Below, one piece after another: positions 1 through 7,873 of a DNA stretch of 10,562 nucleotides; position 1 is the first letter of the stretch; each line of letters begins with the position of its first letter. The position numbers and the translations under genes were made by a program. The notes below the pieces were generated by a model, which saw nothing but the letters and a program-made list of their open reading frames with translations, made no database searches and was not told the DNA's origin. Source of the DNA: GCA-002712965 sp913048525 (GTDB taxonomy: Bacteria; Chloroflexota; Dehalococcoidia; Lucifugimonadales; UBA826); the NCBI GenBank assembly GCA_913048525.1, contig CAJWWP010000052.1:1-10562 (forward strand), given 5' to 3'.

Positions 1-382
1 CGGTAGAATCTGTAACTTCTCCTTCACCCATATATCCCAGTACTCTGGATTCTGGCAGGAGATCATTTATCAGATAATCTTCGATAATTTGCTCCACATC
101 ATCAGAAGAGACATTATTAAAAAATATTCTGGGTCTACCCGGTTTTTTTATGTCTAAAAGTGGTTCCGCGTAACAGAGACCTAGACATCCAACTTCGTCC
201 AAATTCGCCTCTATAGATCTCTCAGACAATACAGTCTTTAATCTATTCGCAACTCTGAAGGCCCCGGCTGCATGTCCGCACATAGCGGTTCCAATTCGTA
301 TGAGTGGAGTATCTCCATTGGATCGAGTTTCCCAATATGAAGTCGCTCTATTTTTTAATTCTTCGTATGTATCTTGTGTCAA
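1..382 (-). CDS. nuoF: NuoF-like NADH-binding flavoprotein subunit, N-terminal part (cut by window edge)
   Basis: Reading leftward from a TTG at 382, 127 codons stay open to the window edge, so only the N-terminal region is seen. It forms the thioredoxin-like [2Fe-2S] domain that precedes the FMN/NADH domain in HndC/HydB-type NuoF proteins: GTAMCGHAAGA (residues 31-41), then VGCLGLCYAEP (64-74), then a PGRPRIFFNNV strand (81-91). The linker that should lead into the flavin domain (LGYMGEGE, about 115-121) follows. Such subunits accept electrons from or pass them to NAD(P)H in complex I, bifurcating hydrogenases or formate dehydrogenases; which one cannot be told here. Cysteines are 35, 66 and 70; the expected partner five residues before Cys35 is Ile30, so one of the four usual cluster ligands is absent. 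The TTG start lies 15 bases beyond the TAG stop of nuoE and in the same frame; no ATG occurs earlier than inside the domain. The family is fairly sure, the start less so. Confidence 0.8.
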   Translation of the reverse strand, partial: MTQDTYEELKNRATSYWETRSNGDTPLIRIGTAMCGHAAGAFRVANRLKTVLSERSIEANLDEVGCLGLCYAEPLLDIKKPGRPRIFFNNVSSDDVEQIIEDYLINDLLPESRVLGYMGEGEVTDST

Positions 383-397
383 CGTTATTGAGCCTGT

Positions 398-898
398 CTA
401 GGGTGTTTTAGGGTCATCTTTGAATTGTTTAAGTAAAGAGGAAGCTTGAGCTTCGGTTATGTTCCCATAAAGTTCATGATCTATGCTTATCACGGGACCT
501 CTTGAACAGGCTCCCAAACAGGTATTGAATCGGAAAGAAACTTTTCCATCTGGAGTATCTCCCTCATCTTCCAATCCAAGTTGTTCCAGAACTTCATCAA
601 GAACTTTTCCCGCTCCAAGTAGATGACAGGTTGGTCCCCAACAAACCTCGACTGAGTGATCTCCAGGAGGGCTAAATCTAAAATTAGGGTAGAACGAAGC
701 CACGCCGAAAACGGAGTTTGTTGTAGTCTTCATGGCAATAGCTACTTCTTCAATGGCCTCGTTGGGAATGTATCCAACTGAGTCCTGAATTGCCAGAAGA
801 GATGATAGTACAGTTATAGTAGGTCTCTTCTGGGATGCTATAGCCCCTTTAATGTGTTTCCTGAGGCTGTCATTTTCGACGGTCAAAGACGTCTCCAT
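398..898 (-). CDS. nuoE: NuoE-like [2Fe-2S] thioredoxin-fold subunit of an NADH dehydrogenase-type complex
   Basis: This is the 24-kDa-type subunit that carries a [2Fe-2S] cluster and works as a pair with NuoF in the cytoplasmic NADH module. Numbered from the ATG at 898, it has 166 residues: a helical N-terminal part with the typical IQDSVGYIPNEAIEEVA segment (about 37-53) and FGVASFYPNFRF (64-75), then the cluster ligands Cys86 and Cys91 (VCWGPTCHLLGA, CxxxxC) and Cys127 and Cys131 (TCLGAC, CxxxC), all four present. Length fits the family. The frame stays open up to a TTG at 949, but the extra residues are hydrophobic, unlike family N-termini, have no ribosome binding site and overlap a promoter-like sequence. 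ATG 898 (or the adjoining GTG 901), preceded by GAAGG, is preferred, although the spacing is short. nuoF follows after 15 bases. NuoE/NuoF pairs occur in complex I, NAD-dependent formate dehydrogenases and electron-bifurcating hydrogenases. Confidence 0.9.
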   Translation of the reverse strand: METSLTVENDSLRKHIKGAIASQKRPTITVLSSLLAIQDSVGYIPNEAIEEVAIAMKTTTNSVFGVASFYPNFRFSPPGDHSVEVCWGPTCHLLGAGKVLDEVLEQLGLEDEGDTPDGKVSFRFNTCLGACSRGPVISIDHELYGNITEAQASSLLKQFKDDPKTP

Positions 899-920
899 CA
901 CCTTCGCAAAAATCGCCACA

Positions 921-949
921 ATGATAGCACAGCCACTAGTGAGTAACAA
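921..949 (-). promoter_or_regulatory. Candidate sigma70-type promoter for nuoEF with extended -10
   Basis: On the minus strand, TTGTTA (949-944) is followed after exactly 17 bases by TATCAT (926-921), which is preceded by TGC, giving an extended -10 (TGnTATcAT). Transcription would begin near 914, some 16 bases before the preferred nuoE ATG at 898. It sits just past the stop codon of the upstream oxidoreductase gene, where nuoEF would need a promoter if expressed independently of the glycosylation-like genes. The -35 matches the consensus at four of six positions and the -10 at five of six. Not proven; a sequence of this quality can arise by chance. Confidence 0.45.
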
Positions 950-950
950 T

Positions 951-2276
951 TCATGTTGAGCTGAAATTTGTTATAGCGAGTTGGGCTATGTCCCGGCCCA
1001 TTTTGACACTGTAATTAGTCCCTCGATCTTCTGGATAGATTTGCGAGGTGTTTGCTAAATATAAATGTTTTATACCTGTATCGTGTGCGGGCATTCTATC
1101 TGAATAGTTTGGACCGATTATGGGTTGAGCACCATCGATTTTATGATGATGTACCTCTCGTATCCATTTCTTGCTAAATTGGGGGTTGATTTTTGCAATG
1201 TGAGGAAGGTAAGCATTTAGGAGTTCATTTTGAGTCATAGAATAATATCTATTGTCGCTTGTTAAGTAATTAGATAGATACACTATGTGATTTCCACCAT
1301 AATGAGATGCGTCGATTAGGTTTGTGTGCTCTATGACACCCACGAAAGGTATTTTTCTATCTGCTATGTTCAACCAGTATTTATTAGAAAGAGGTCTGTC
1401 TAAAGTAAGTATCAAAAGTACTGCAGACATGTAAGGAATGCCATGAAGTTTTTTACTGTATTCCTCACTGAGTCCGTCAGTTAAAGCATCAAAAATATGG
1501 GATGGAGTAGATGCTATTACTACGTCAAATTTTTCGTGTGCGATTTCCCCGTTGAGCTCTATGTTCATTCCGGTAACTTGTCTGGAATCAGTTGTTATTT
1601 TGGTGACTCCAGTAGATAGGTTTATTTCTCCATTCATAGCAGTAATTTTTTCTGCTAGAACATCAAACAACTTTTTGAAACTTCCCATTGGATAACCCAA
1701 CAATTCTTTGGAAAGGGGATGTTTTCTAGAGGCAAATCGGGTATTCATCTTGCCCCAAACCCACGCCATACCAACCTCTTCGTAGTGAGCCTCACCGAAT
1801 TTACCTCTTAGCATTGGTCCCCAAAATGCTTCATAAACCTGAAGACCAACATTATTTTTTAGCCAGTTGACCGCTGTTTCAGATTCAATAGATTTCCAGT
1901 TCTTCAACCTTCGTATCTTTAATGAGGATAATCCAAGTTTGATTCTGTTTCGGAGGGATAGTGGCTTATATCTTAGTAGGTCCCATGGAGTGACAAAATC
2001 ATAAATATGGTCGTTATAAAGAGTACCAACAGTAGATGGAATCCATTGAATTTCGTCACCGATCTCCAATTCTTTGCAAAGCGTGATAATCGAATCATCA
2101 CTAGTGAACCAGTGATGATAGCCGCGTTCGATAGGGGTTCCATTTATGTTAAATGTGGAGGCATGGCCACCTAGAAAATCATTCTTTTCGTATATTGAAA
2201 CACGATGCCCAAGTTTAGCTAAATCGTATGCTGCTGATAAGCCCGTTGCTCCTCCCCCTATTATGCCCACCCTCAT
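951..2276 (-). CDS. FAD-dependent amine-oxidase/desaturase-like oxidoreductase (COG1232 type)
   Basis: The 441-residue protein begins with a Rossmann ADP-binding motif, GGGATGLSAAYDLA (residues 7-20), followed by the acidic residue Glu30 that would hold the ribose and a second glycine pair at 36-37 (LGGHASTF). It ends with the C-terminal FAD-contact segment LYLANTSQIYPEDRGTNYSV (405-424). This architecture belongs to the protoporphyrinogen oxidase / phytoene desaturase / UDP-galactopyranose mutase-like superfamily; the substrate cannot be read from the sequence. An aromatic and charged central part (FWGPMLRGKFGEAHYEEVGMAW, in two pieces around 151-172) is typical of uncharacterised members. 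ATG 2276 is chosen because AGAGG lies 7 bases upstream; the frame could extend to a TTG at 2294 but without such a site. The start overlaps the stop of the flippase-like gene (ATGA), implying translational coupling and a shared pathway. Acting on a polyprenyl carrier is an inference; heme or carotenoid chemistry is less supported by context. Confidence 0.85.
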   Translation of the reverse strand: MRVGIIGGGATGLSAAYDLAKLGHRVSIYEKNDFLGGHASTFNINGTPIERGYHHWFTSDDSIITLCKELEIGDEIQWIPSTVGTLYNDHIYDFVTPWDLLRYKPLSLRNRIKLGLSSLKIRRLKNWKSIESETAVNWLKNNVGLQVYEAFWGPMLRGKFGEAHYEEVGMAWVWGKMNTRFASRKHPLSKELLGYPMGSFKKLFDVLAEKITAMNGEINLSTGVTKITTDSRQVTGMNIELNGEIAHEKFDVVIASTPSHIFDALTDGLSEEYSKKLHGIPYMSAVLLILTLDRPLSNKYWLNIADRKIPFVGVIEHTNLIDASHYGGNHIVYLSNYLTSDNRYYSMTQNELLNAYLPHIAKINPQFSKKWIREVHHHKIDGAQPIIGPNYSDRMPAHDTGIKHLYLANTSQIYPEDRGTNYSVKMGRDIAQLAITNFSST

Positions 2277-3346
2277 TTGTTTACCTCTGTGCAATTGCTA
2301 GTCAGTGATTCATCAGAATCCTTGATGTCTTTTGCGACAGATAAAATGGAGGATCCGTTAAACCAGAGTAATATTTGGCCTAGTAGAGTAACAGGTATAA
2401 GAAGGCATAAGTGAGTCACTGCTGCAAAGGCAGCGGCTTCGGAGCGAGGAATTGAGAATTTTGGAATTAGCACTAGAGTCTCCCGGGCGATTACCTCAAA
2501 TAACCCAATGCCACCTGGAGCGGCAGGAACGGAGGATCCTATGTTAGTAATTCCCGTCACAAGAACTGAACCGGCTATCATGGAGCTTGTGTTGTCGATA
2601 TAAGTGTTGATGCCTAGGCTCATAATGATGAAATAGAACAGGACTGATTCACAGAGCCATATAGGGATTGAAAGTAGTAGTGTCCCAAAGAGAATTCTTT
2701 TTTCCCGCAAAGCTTCGAATCCGTCCAGTAATTTAACCGCCACATCGTAGGATTTCCTCGCGACTCTACTAGGCAAAGGTGAAATTGCGAGTCGGATTAA
2801 AAATTCTGTTCTTTTTCGGAATATTGCAGCCAGGATAACCATGATAAACATGCCTGCAAAAGGCAGTACAAAAATAGAAATTAATAGGTTTTCATTTATG
2901 TCCATTGTCTTCGACAGTGCTGTAACGGTGTCAGGTAAGGGAATAAATACAGCGCTTACACCTATAAGCAATAGAAGGGATATCGCGTCCATCAGACGTT
3001 CTACAAATATAGTTGTCAGACCGGTGGCGGTGTTTATTCGCTCACGTTTGTAAAGGAAAAAACTCCTTATAAGTTCACCTATCCTAAATGGAAGTACGTT
3101 GTTAGCCATATATCCGACAATCACTACTGGGAAAAGTCTTTTAGTGGGCACGACTTTTGTTGGTTTCAGTAGGAGCTTCCATCTGTAGGTCCGGATTAAC
3201 AGGGATATAAAATAGCCAAGAATGCCCGGCGCAAAATAATAATAATTGGCTTCCTTAATAGAAGAAATCATATTACTTAAATCTGTTGTTAGGAAAAAAA
3301 TAGATAGGAGTACTATTCCAAATCCTATTCCTGCCAGTTGTTTCAT
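2273..3346 (-). CDS. Flippase-like membrane protein of the YbhN / LPG_synthase_TM (TIGR00374) family
   Basis: A 357-residue polytopic membrane protein with about seven or eight hydrophobic segments, starting with one at residues 5-21. Family hallmarks are visible: RTYRWKLLL (52-60), the polar loop NNVLPFRIGELIRSF (82-96), TTIFVERLMD (111-120) and the glycine/proline-rich NIGSSVPAAPGGIGLFE (268-284). This domain occurs alone (YbhN-like), as the transmembrane part of the lysylphosphatidylglycerol synthase MprF, and in archaeal AglD-type glycosylation proteins; transport or flipping of lipids or lipid-linked sugars is suspected for several members but is not established for this one. The start is an ATG 11 bases after the stop of the Agl23-like gene, with no clear ribosome binding site, so coupling to the gene before it is likely. 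Its stop overlaps the start of the FAD enzyme gene by four bases. The C-terminal tail (about 338-357) is polar and probably cytoplasmic or disordered. Confidence 0.85.
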   Translation of the reverse strand: MKQLAGIGFGIVLLSIFFLTTDLSNMISSIKEANYYYFAPGILGYFISLLIRTYRWKLLLKPTKVVPTKRLFPVVIVGYMANNVLPFRIGELIRSFFLYKRERINTATGLTTIFVERLMDAISLLLLIGVSAVFIPLPDTVTALSKTMDINENLLISIFVLPFAGMFIMVILAAIFRKRTEFLIRLAISPLPSRVARKSYDVAVKLLDGFEALREKRILFGTLLLSIPIWLCESVLFYFIIMSLGINTYIDNTSSMIAGSVLVTGITNIGSSVPAAPGGIGLFEVIARETLVLIPKFSIPRSEAAAFAAVTHLCLLIPVTLLGQILLWFNGSSILSVAKDIKDSDESLTSNCTEVNK

Positions 3347-3357
3347 GTCGACTGCAC

Positions 3358-5541
3358 TTAAGGTCCGTGTCGAATTTTCTCTGTCACAAAGTTTATGTCA
3401 GGATGTCCTTCTTTTACATATAAATAGGCATCTTCACTTCCTATGTTTTCGGCTATACCTTCTCGAAATAGCCAATACCTCGTAATTCTTTGCCAATATT
3501 TGATACTAACAACTTGTGATGCCAATTTCGCTATGGTGAGATCGCGATACGTGTATTCGGGAAACCACCACCTGTGGGGTACTCTAATGGATGGAAGGAA
3601 ATCTCGTGAAAATGCTTTATCACTTGCCTCTTTATTTCGCGAATGTACAAGTATGATTTCGGAATGAGTTGTTGTAGGACTATTGTCGCTACTGAAGACA
3701 GGGTAATCTACAGTTTCATAGTTGCGAAGATACCAGGTCCAAGGCCATGTAAATCCACTGGTTTGATCAATTGTAATATCCGGTTGTTGGGTCGCTCCCA
3801 TTTGATGAGCAATATGATCAATGCTTTTCATCGTTAGTTTTATGTCAGGAGAAGTTTGCGTATACACCATCATTTCTACGGGTATGTCACTGTTATTAAA
3901 GCTGGCTTTTATAGAAGTACGTACGGTTAGAATTGATAAAAATAGTGCGGATCCTATAAATAAAAGAGCCAAACTAGACTGGATAGTTTCAGGTTTTGAT
4001 CTTCTTAACACTAGAAAACACAAATAGACTAAGAACGCAACGACTGCGACAGGAATCAACATAGCTATATCTGGTTTGAAATCAGGTAATGTCAATACGA
4101 CCACGCCAAAAGCAATCATTGCTAAGGGTCCGATTAAAACTGTGAATATTTGATCGAGTTGTAAGACTTTTGACCAGTTCACGGTATTAACCAAATCGCC
4201 TATGAATCGGCCTGAAAGTACTATCATGGGTAGGGTGATATTCACTAGTAACCATGGCATCTTTTCGCTTGCTATGGTGTAAACAACAAAAGTTGAAATG
4301 CACCAATACACAAGGTATATACCAAACTTGCTTCTCCTTCGAATATAGAAAATCACTGCCAAGATAGAGGTAAGTAGAGGTAAGTACTCATATATTGGCG
4401 CAATTATTAAATAATAAAATAATGGTTGATCTCCACGTGCTTCTCCTTGTTGGACTATCCAATAGCCCAATGATTGCCATATCCCAGAAGGTATACCAGC
4501 GCCAATGTTGGTAAAAAAAGTGGTATAGGCTGTCAGCCATATTGAGTAAAATATTAGAGCTGATCGCCACCAGATTCTCCAACACCATTTATAGCCAATA
4601 TAAGCTGATAAGCTAATTAATATTGACGTGGTTAGAACCCCTATAACCTTTCCTCCACCGACTGGCATACCAACCCTTCCTACGTCACCAAGAAGAGTCA
4701 AGTTAGTCCAATCTAGGAGTAAAGTATGTTGAAATATTCCGATGCTCGCCGCCCACTGGGGCAGTGTGATAGCGATAAGAAATAATCCAAGAGAAAAACT
4801 CCTGGGTATTTTTGTTATAGTGATTCCTGGTTGGATAGAGTCAGTAATGCTCTTTATAAATTTTTTATATATAGATGGATATGATTCGGTCCTCAAATCG
4901 ATCAGTGGAAATAGTCGTTGCCAAATTTGCATTAAATAAATTGCAAGGCAATAAAATCCAATCAAACCGGTGATTAGGAATGCACTTTCTTTTGTGCAAA
5001 AGCTTAGCGCCATCAAACCTGAGATCCAGTACATACTTTTGCTGGAACCTTTTTGTAAGTAATCCCAAACCAGCATTATTATCGCGAATGTGAAAACAGC
5101 CATAAGTATGTCGTTTCGGGCGAACCTGCTGAAGTAGAGTAGGGAGGGGGAGATACAAAGCAGCAGCGACGATATCAGGGCTCCCTCTCTCCCAAGCCAT
5201 TGCCTAAAAATTAAGGGAATTAAAATTAAGGCCGACCCTGCAATTCCGTATATTAATCTTGCTGTGAAATCACTGTCACCAAACAAGAAAAAGAGTCCAG
5301 CTGTCAGTTCCATTTGGAGTGGACCGTGCATCATTGGATTATGTGTTAGACCATTTCCTTGCGCTAACTGCCACGAATAAAAAGCGTGGAGGCTTTCATC
5401 ATGATGCATAGCTCTTTCTGAAAGTTGGAACAGACGCATAAAAACTGACACACCGACAATCACAGCGTACGCGAGGATTTCGTATCGGTGATGAGTTTTT
5501 AGTGACTTTAGCTTGTGGTTTAGAGAGGTTCTCGAAATCAT
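3358..5541 (-). CDS. Agl23-like GT-C-type polytopic membrane protein (TIGR03663 family)
   Basis: A 727-residue membrane protein with a dozen or so hydrophobic segments. After the first one (about 21-38) comes an extracytoplasmic loop with AMHHDESLHAFYSW (44-57), where Asp48-Glu49 match the acidic pair that GT-C enzymes use for metal and lipid-phosphate-sugar binding, and then MHGPLQME (71-78). Further family-like motifs are FSRFARNDILMA (138-149), QGEARGDQPLFYYL (365-378), ASEKMPWLL (424-432) and, in the soluble C-terminal region (about 545-727), GFTWPWTWYLRNY (596-608). I recognise this as the TIGR03663 family, now called flippase-activity-associated Agl23 and often found next to YYY proteins, as here. 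A sugar-transfer reaction outside the membrane from a polyprenyl-phosphate donor is likely by fold; donor and acceptor are unknown. The ATG at 5541 follows the stop of the YYY gene by one base, so the two are surely co-transcribed. Confidence 0.88.
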   Translation of the reverse strand: MISRTSLNHKLKSLKTHHRYEILAYAVIVGVSVFMRLFQLSERAMHHDESLHAFYSWQLAQGNGLTHNPMMHGPLQMELTAGLFFLFGDSDFTARLIYGIAGSALILIPLIFRQWLGREGALISSLLLCISPSLLYFSRFARNDILMAVFTFAIIMLVWDYLQKGSSKSMYWISGLMALSFCTKESAFLITGLIGFYCLAIYLMQIWQRLFPLIDLRTESYPSIYKKFIKSITDSIQPGITITKIPRSFSLGLFLIAITLPQWAASIGIFQHTLLLDWTNLTLLGDVGRVGMPVGGGKVIGVLTTSILISLSAYIGYKWCWRIWWRSALIFYSIWLTAYTTFFTNIGAGIPSGIWQSLGYWIVQQGEARGDQPLFYYLIIAPIYEYLPLLTSILAVIFYIRRRSKFGIYLVYWCISTFVVYTIASEKMPWLLVNITLPMIVLSGRFIGDLVNTVNWSKVLQLDQIFTVLIGPLAMIAFGVVVLTLPDFKPDIAMLIPVAVVAFLVYLCFLVLRRSKPETIQSSLALLFIGSALFLSILTVRTSIKASFNNSDIPVEMMVYTQTSPDIKLTMKSIDHIAHQMGATQQPDITIDQTSGFTWPWTWYLRNYETVDYPVFSSDNSPTTTHSEIILVHSRNKEASDKAFSRDFLPSIRVPHRWWFPEYTYRDLTIAKLASQVVSIKYWQRITRYWLFREGIAENIGSEDAYLYVKEGHPDINFVTEKIRHGP

Positions 5542-5542
5542 C

Positions 5543-7840
5543 TCAGTTTTCTAACCTGTATATCTCTATGTTTGGCTGCGAACCAAAGATTCTGGTACCC
5601 ATACTTTCAAACTTTGATAGGCCTAAAGTACCGTAGGCTTGAGCCTCCTTTGGTCCGACTATGATGTATTTGACCTGATACTTGGCCAAAAGTTCCTTTG
5701 CCAAGTTTACGTCGAAAGTTTCGTAAATCGTTTTGACATCTAAGACTCTTTGCTCAATGTTGATAGAATCTCCTCTCCATTGCTTTTGATGTCCAGGCCA
5801 ATTTATTACACTTGGTATTCCGGTGTTCATAGAAATAATTCCAGAGTCTCCCCATTCTCCTACTGCCTCAACTAACCCATCTGATCTGCTTATCTCAGAG
5901 CGGGCAAAATTAATAGCATTTCTGGTATCTGAACTTTTCTCGTCGAGAAATATGAGTCCGTCAAACGATTTGAAATGGGATTCATTTGTTTTAGTTGCAA
6001 TGGCTGCAGGAGCGTAGTACATAGCCATCAAAAGAATTGCTAGCGAACAAGCCCCCCAAAATCGGAGTAACCATCGGTTTTTATTTGTGGTTAAATGATA
6101 TTTCTGTGCACAAAAATGTACTATTACTCCTATGCTCACTGCTAGAAGGATCCAGGCTTGGTAGTAGAATTTGAAGACAGTATTCATACGATTACCATAG
6201 ACATCACCGACGTAAATGAGTTCTGGTATAAGGACTAACATTAGTCCCAGACTCATGAGTAGTAGAACAATAGATTCTCTAGCCAAACCTGCGCTTTGAA
6301 TCTTAGACATAGCGGTGGAAGTACAGATGAATATCAGGGCGGTAATTGGTACGGCTACTCCTGTAAATCCCGGGCCATCTGGAGAAATACTTCCTGGTAA
6401 AAGGCCTCTGATAATCCAGGGAGAAAATGCCACTATTGAGGCCACTAATAGAGATTCTTTCCATTTTACAGACACTGGTGTGGTCCAAAATTGAGAAACT
6501 ATATATGGGACTACTAATATCAGTAATGGGCCCCAGACAATTAGAAAGTGAATCATGCCAGTTTGAACAGGACTAGGTTGTAAACCAGTTACGGAACTTT
6601 GGAAGTTAAATAGAAAAGGAGATAAAAATATAGCGGCTAAAAAAATTGAACTAACTGGGACAAGCATAGAATTCAATATCCCGTGCTCGTAACCTGAAAT
6701 CCATCTTAAAAGATAGATGAACAATAAAATGGTTACCACAACCGGAATGCTCCACATATTAACGAAAGAAACCGTCGCTCCAGAAATAGCAATCAAAATA
6801 ATCAGACTCAGTGTAGATTTATTCAGCTTTGATGGTGAACCTCTAAAAGAAGCACCTAGGCAGAGCGTACAGAACATGATTAGGAATGGGCCACCCATCA
6901 CATGAGGATGGAGATCTCCTAACAAATAGCTAAAGAATGGGAATTCATTGATAGTGTAGTCAATTCCTTGCTTGTCGCATGATTCTCCAAAAAAATTAAC
7001 TATCCGGCTACTTTTAAACCACCACCAAAATTCTATTGGTCTCCAGCTGTCTACGGCCCTGGCTGTAGTTGAGCCAAGGCCTTCGATACATATTTTGTCC
7101 CAAAATGCAGAATTGGCCATGCGATTCTGTGCGACAAATGAAAGTCCTCCATAAAGATTGGAGAGGAAAATTGTTGATACCGATGAGATGACGCCTACAC
7201 CAATTAATGATCTAATTTTGGTGCTATGGGGTAGGAGTGAGGATGCCAGCCCAAAAACGGCAGTCCCCATTAGAGCAGGAATGAATATGAGAGACAGATT
7301 GTATGTGATTTCAGGTCTGGTAAAGGTTAATGAACCTATATTCCCAAATATCCAATAGCCAAAATAATAGTAGCTTATCTGTTCACCCCTCATCCATGGA
7401 TCTAGGGGTCCTCCATTTCCGGCTCCCATAGCCGCGTTTAAAAAAGCTAAATCCATCGGCTGTTCAGTATGGTTGATGGACGGATCGTTGAATTTGAATA
7501 AAGCGAATATACCCAGAATAACTAGGTAAATCAGTTCAGCTGCGCAAATAAGCTTCCATTCGCGCTTAAAAAAGTACAAGATCTGAGATATATGCTTTAA
7601 GCCGATGTATGTGGATATGCAAATAAATATCAGAGTTATGGCCAACAGTACTCTTCCCGAAGGTCCCGATATTCCTAACATGCTTATCAGCCAAGATGTC
7701 AGTCCCAATGAAGACAAAGCCACTAGCTTGGATATGGTAAACCCTTTATCCCTCAGGTTGGGTACTATTTGGGAAACAAGTGGGAATGCTGCCAGCCCTA
7801 GTATTTGAATAGTCAGGACCCAGACTAATAGTTGAAACAT
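5543..7840 (-). CDS. Chlor_Arch_YYY / DUF2298 polytopic membrane protein (TIGR03662 family)
   Basis: A very hydrophobic 765-residue protein, the expected length for the single-domain class of this family. The diagnostic YYYxG is present as SYYYFGYW (156-163), preceded by EQPMDLAFLNA (126-136) and LDPWMRGE (146-153). Other conserved-looking loops are SWRPIEFWWWFKSSR (265-279), NEFPFFSYLLGDLHPHVMGG (298-317), GDVYGNRMNTVFKFYYQAW (545-563) and, in the C-terminal soluble part (about 620-765), WPGHQKQWRG (681-690). The loop residues, rich in Asp, Glu, Trp, Tyr and His between membrane spans, resemble those of GT-C glycosyltransferases, and a role in extracytoplasmic glycan transfer is plausible, but no biochemical function is known to me. 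The gene lies 33 bases after ftsY and one base before the Agl23-like gene, matching the reported habit of these two families to sit together. No ribosome binding site precedes the ATG at 7840; a TATAAT box lies directly in front of it. Confidence 0.9.
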   Translation of the reverse strand: MFQLLVWVLTIQILGLAAFPLVSQIVPNLRDKGFTISKLVALSSLGLTSWLISMLGISGPSGRVLLAITLIFICISTYIGLKHISQILYFFKREWKLICAAELIYLVILGIFALFKFNDPSINHTEQPMDLAFLNAAMGAGNGGPLDPWMRGEQISYYYFGYWIFGNIGSLTFTRPEITYNLSLIFIPALMGTAVFGLASSLLPHSTKIRSLIGVGVISSVSTIFLSNLYGGLSFVAQNRMANSAFWDKICIEGLGSTTARAVDSWRPIEFWWWFKSSRIVNFFGESCDKQGIDYTINEFPFFSYLLGDLHPHVMGGPFLIMFCTLCLGASFRGSPSKLNKSTLSLIILIAISGATVSFVNMWSIPVVVTILLFIYLLRWISGYEHGILNSMLVPVSSIFLAAIFLSPFLFNFQSSVTGLQPSPVQTGMIHFLIVWGPLLILVVPYIVSQFWTTPVSVKWKESLLVASIVAFSPWIIRGLLPGSISPDGPGFTGVAVPITALIFICTSTAMSKIQSAGLARESIVLLLMSLGLMLVLIPELIYVGDVYGNRMNTVFKFYYQAWILLAVSIGVIVHFCAQKYHLTTNKNRWLLRFWGACSLAILLMAMYYAPAAIATKTNESHFKSFDGLIFLDEKSSDTRNAINFARSEISRSDGLVEAVGEWGDSGIISMNTGIPSVINWPGHQKQWRGDSINIEQRVLDVKTIYETFDVNLAKELLAKYQVKYIIVGPKEAQAYGTLGLSKFESMGTRIFGSQPNIEIYRLEN

Positions 7841-7846
7841 ATCGAG

Positions 7847-7852
7847 ATTATA
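7847..7852 (-). promoter_or_regulatory. Candidate -10 box (TATAAT) placed for a leaderless YYY transcript
   Basis: A perfect TATAAT lies on the minus strand in the short gap between ftsY and the YYY gene. Six bases separate it from the ATG at 7840, so a transcript started at the usual distance would begin at or next to the A of the start codon. This matches the lack of any Shine-Dalgarno sequence before that ATG. No recognisable -35 or TGn extension is present, which keeps the confidence low; reading through from ftsY remains the simplest alternative. Confidence 0.35.
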
Positions 7853-7873
7853 AGTGGTGAATAGTGAGCCACT

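Noticed and set aside
398..400. TAG between nuoE and nuoF as a recoded sense codon (pyrrolysine-like).
   Set aside because: NuoE ends at a normal family length and NuoF begins soon after; nothing calls for recoding.
899..949. N-terminal LLTSGC in the longest nuoE frame read as a lipoprotein signal.
   Set aside because: NuoE subunits are cytoplasmic, the extension has no ribosome binding site, and the bases are better explained as promoter elements.
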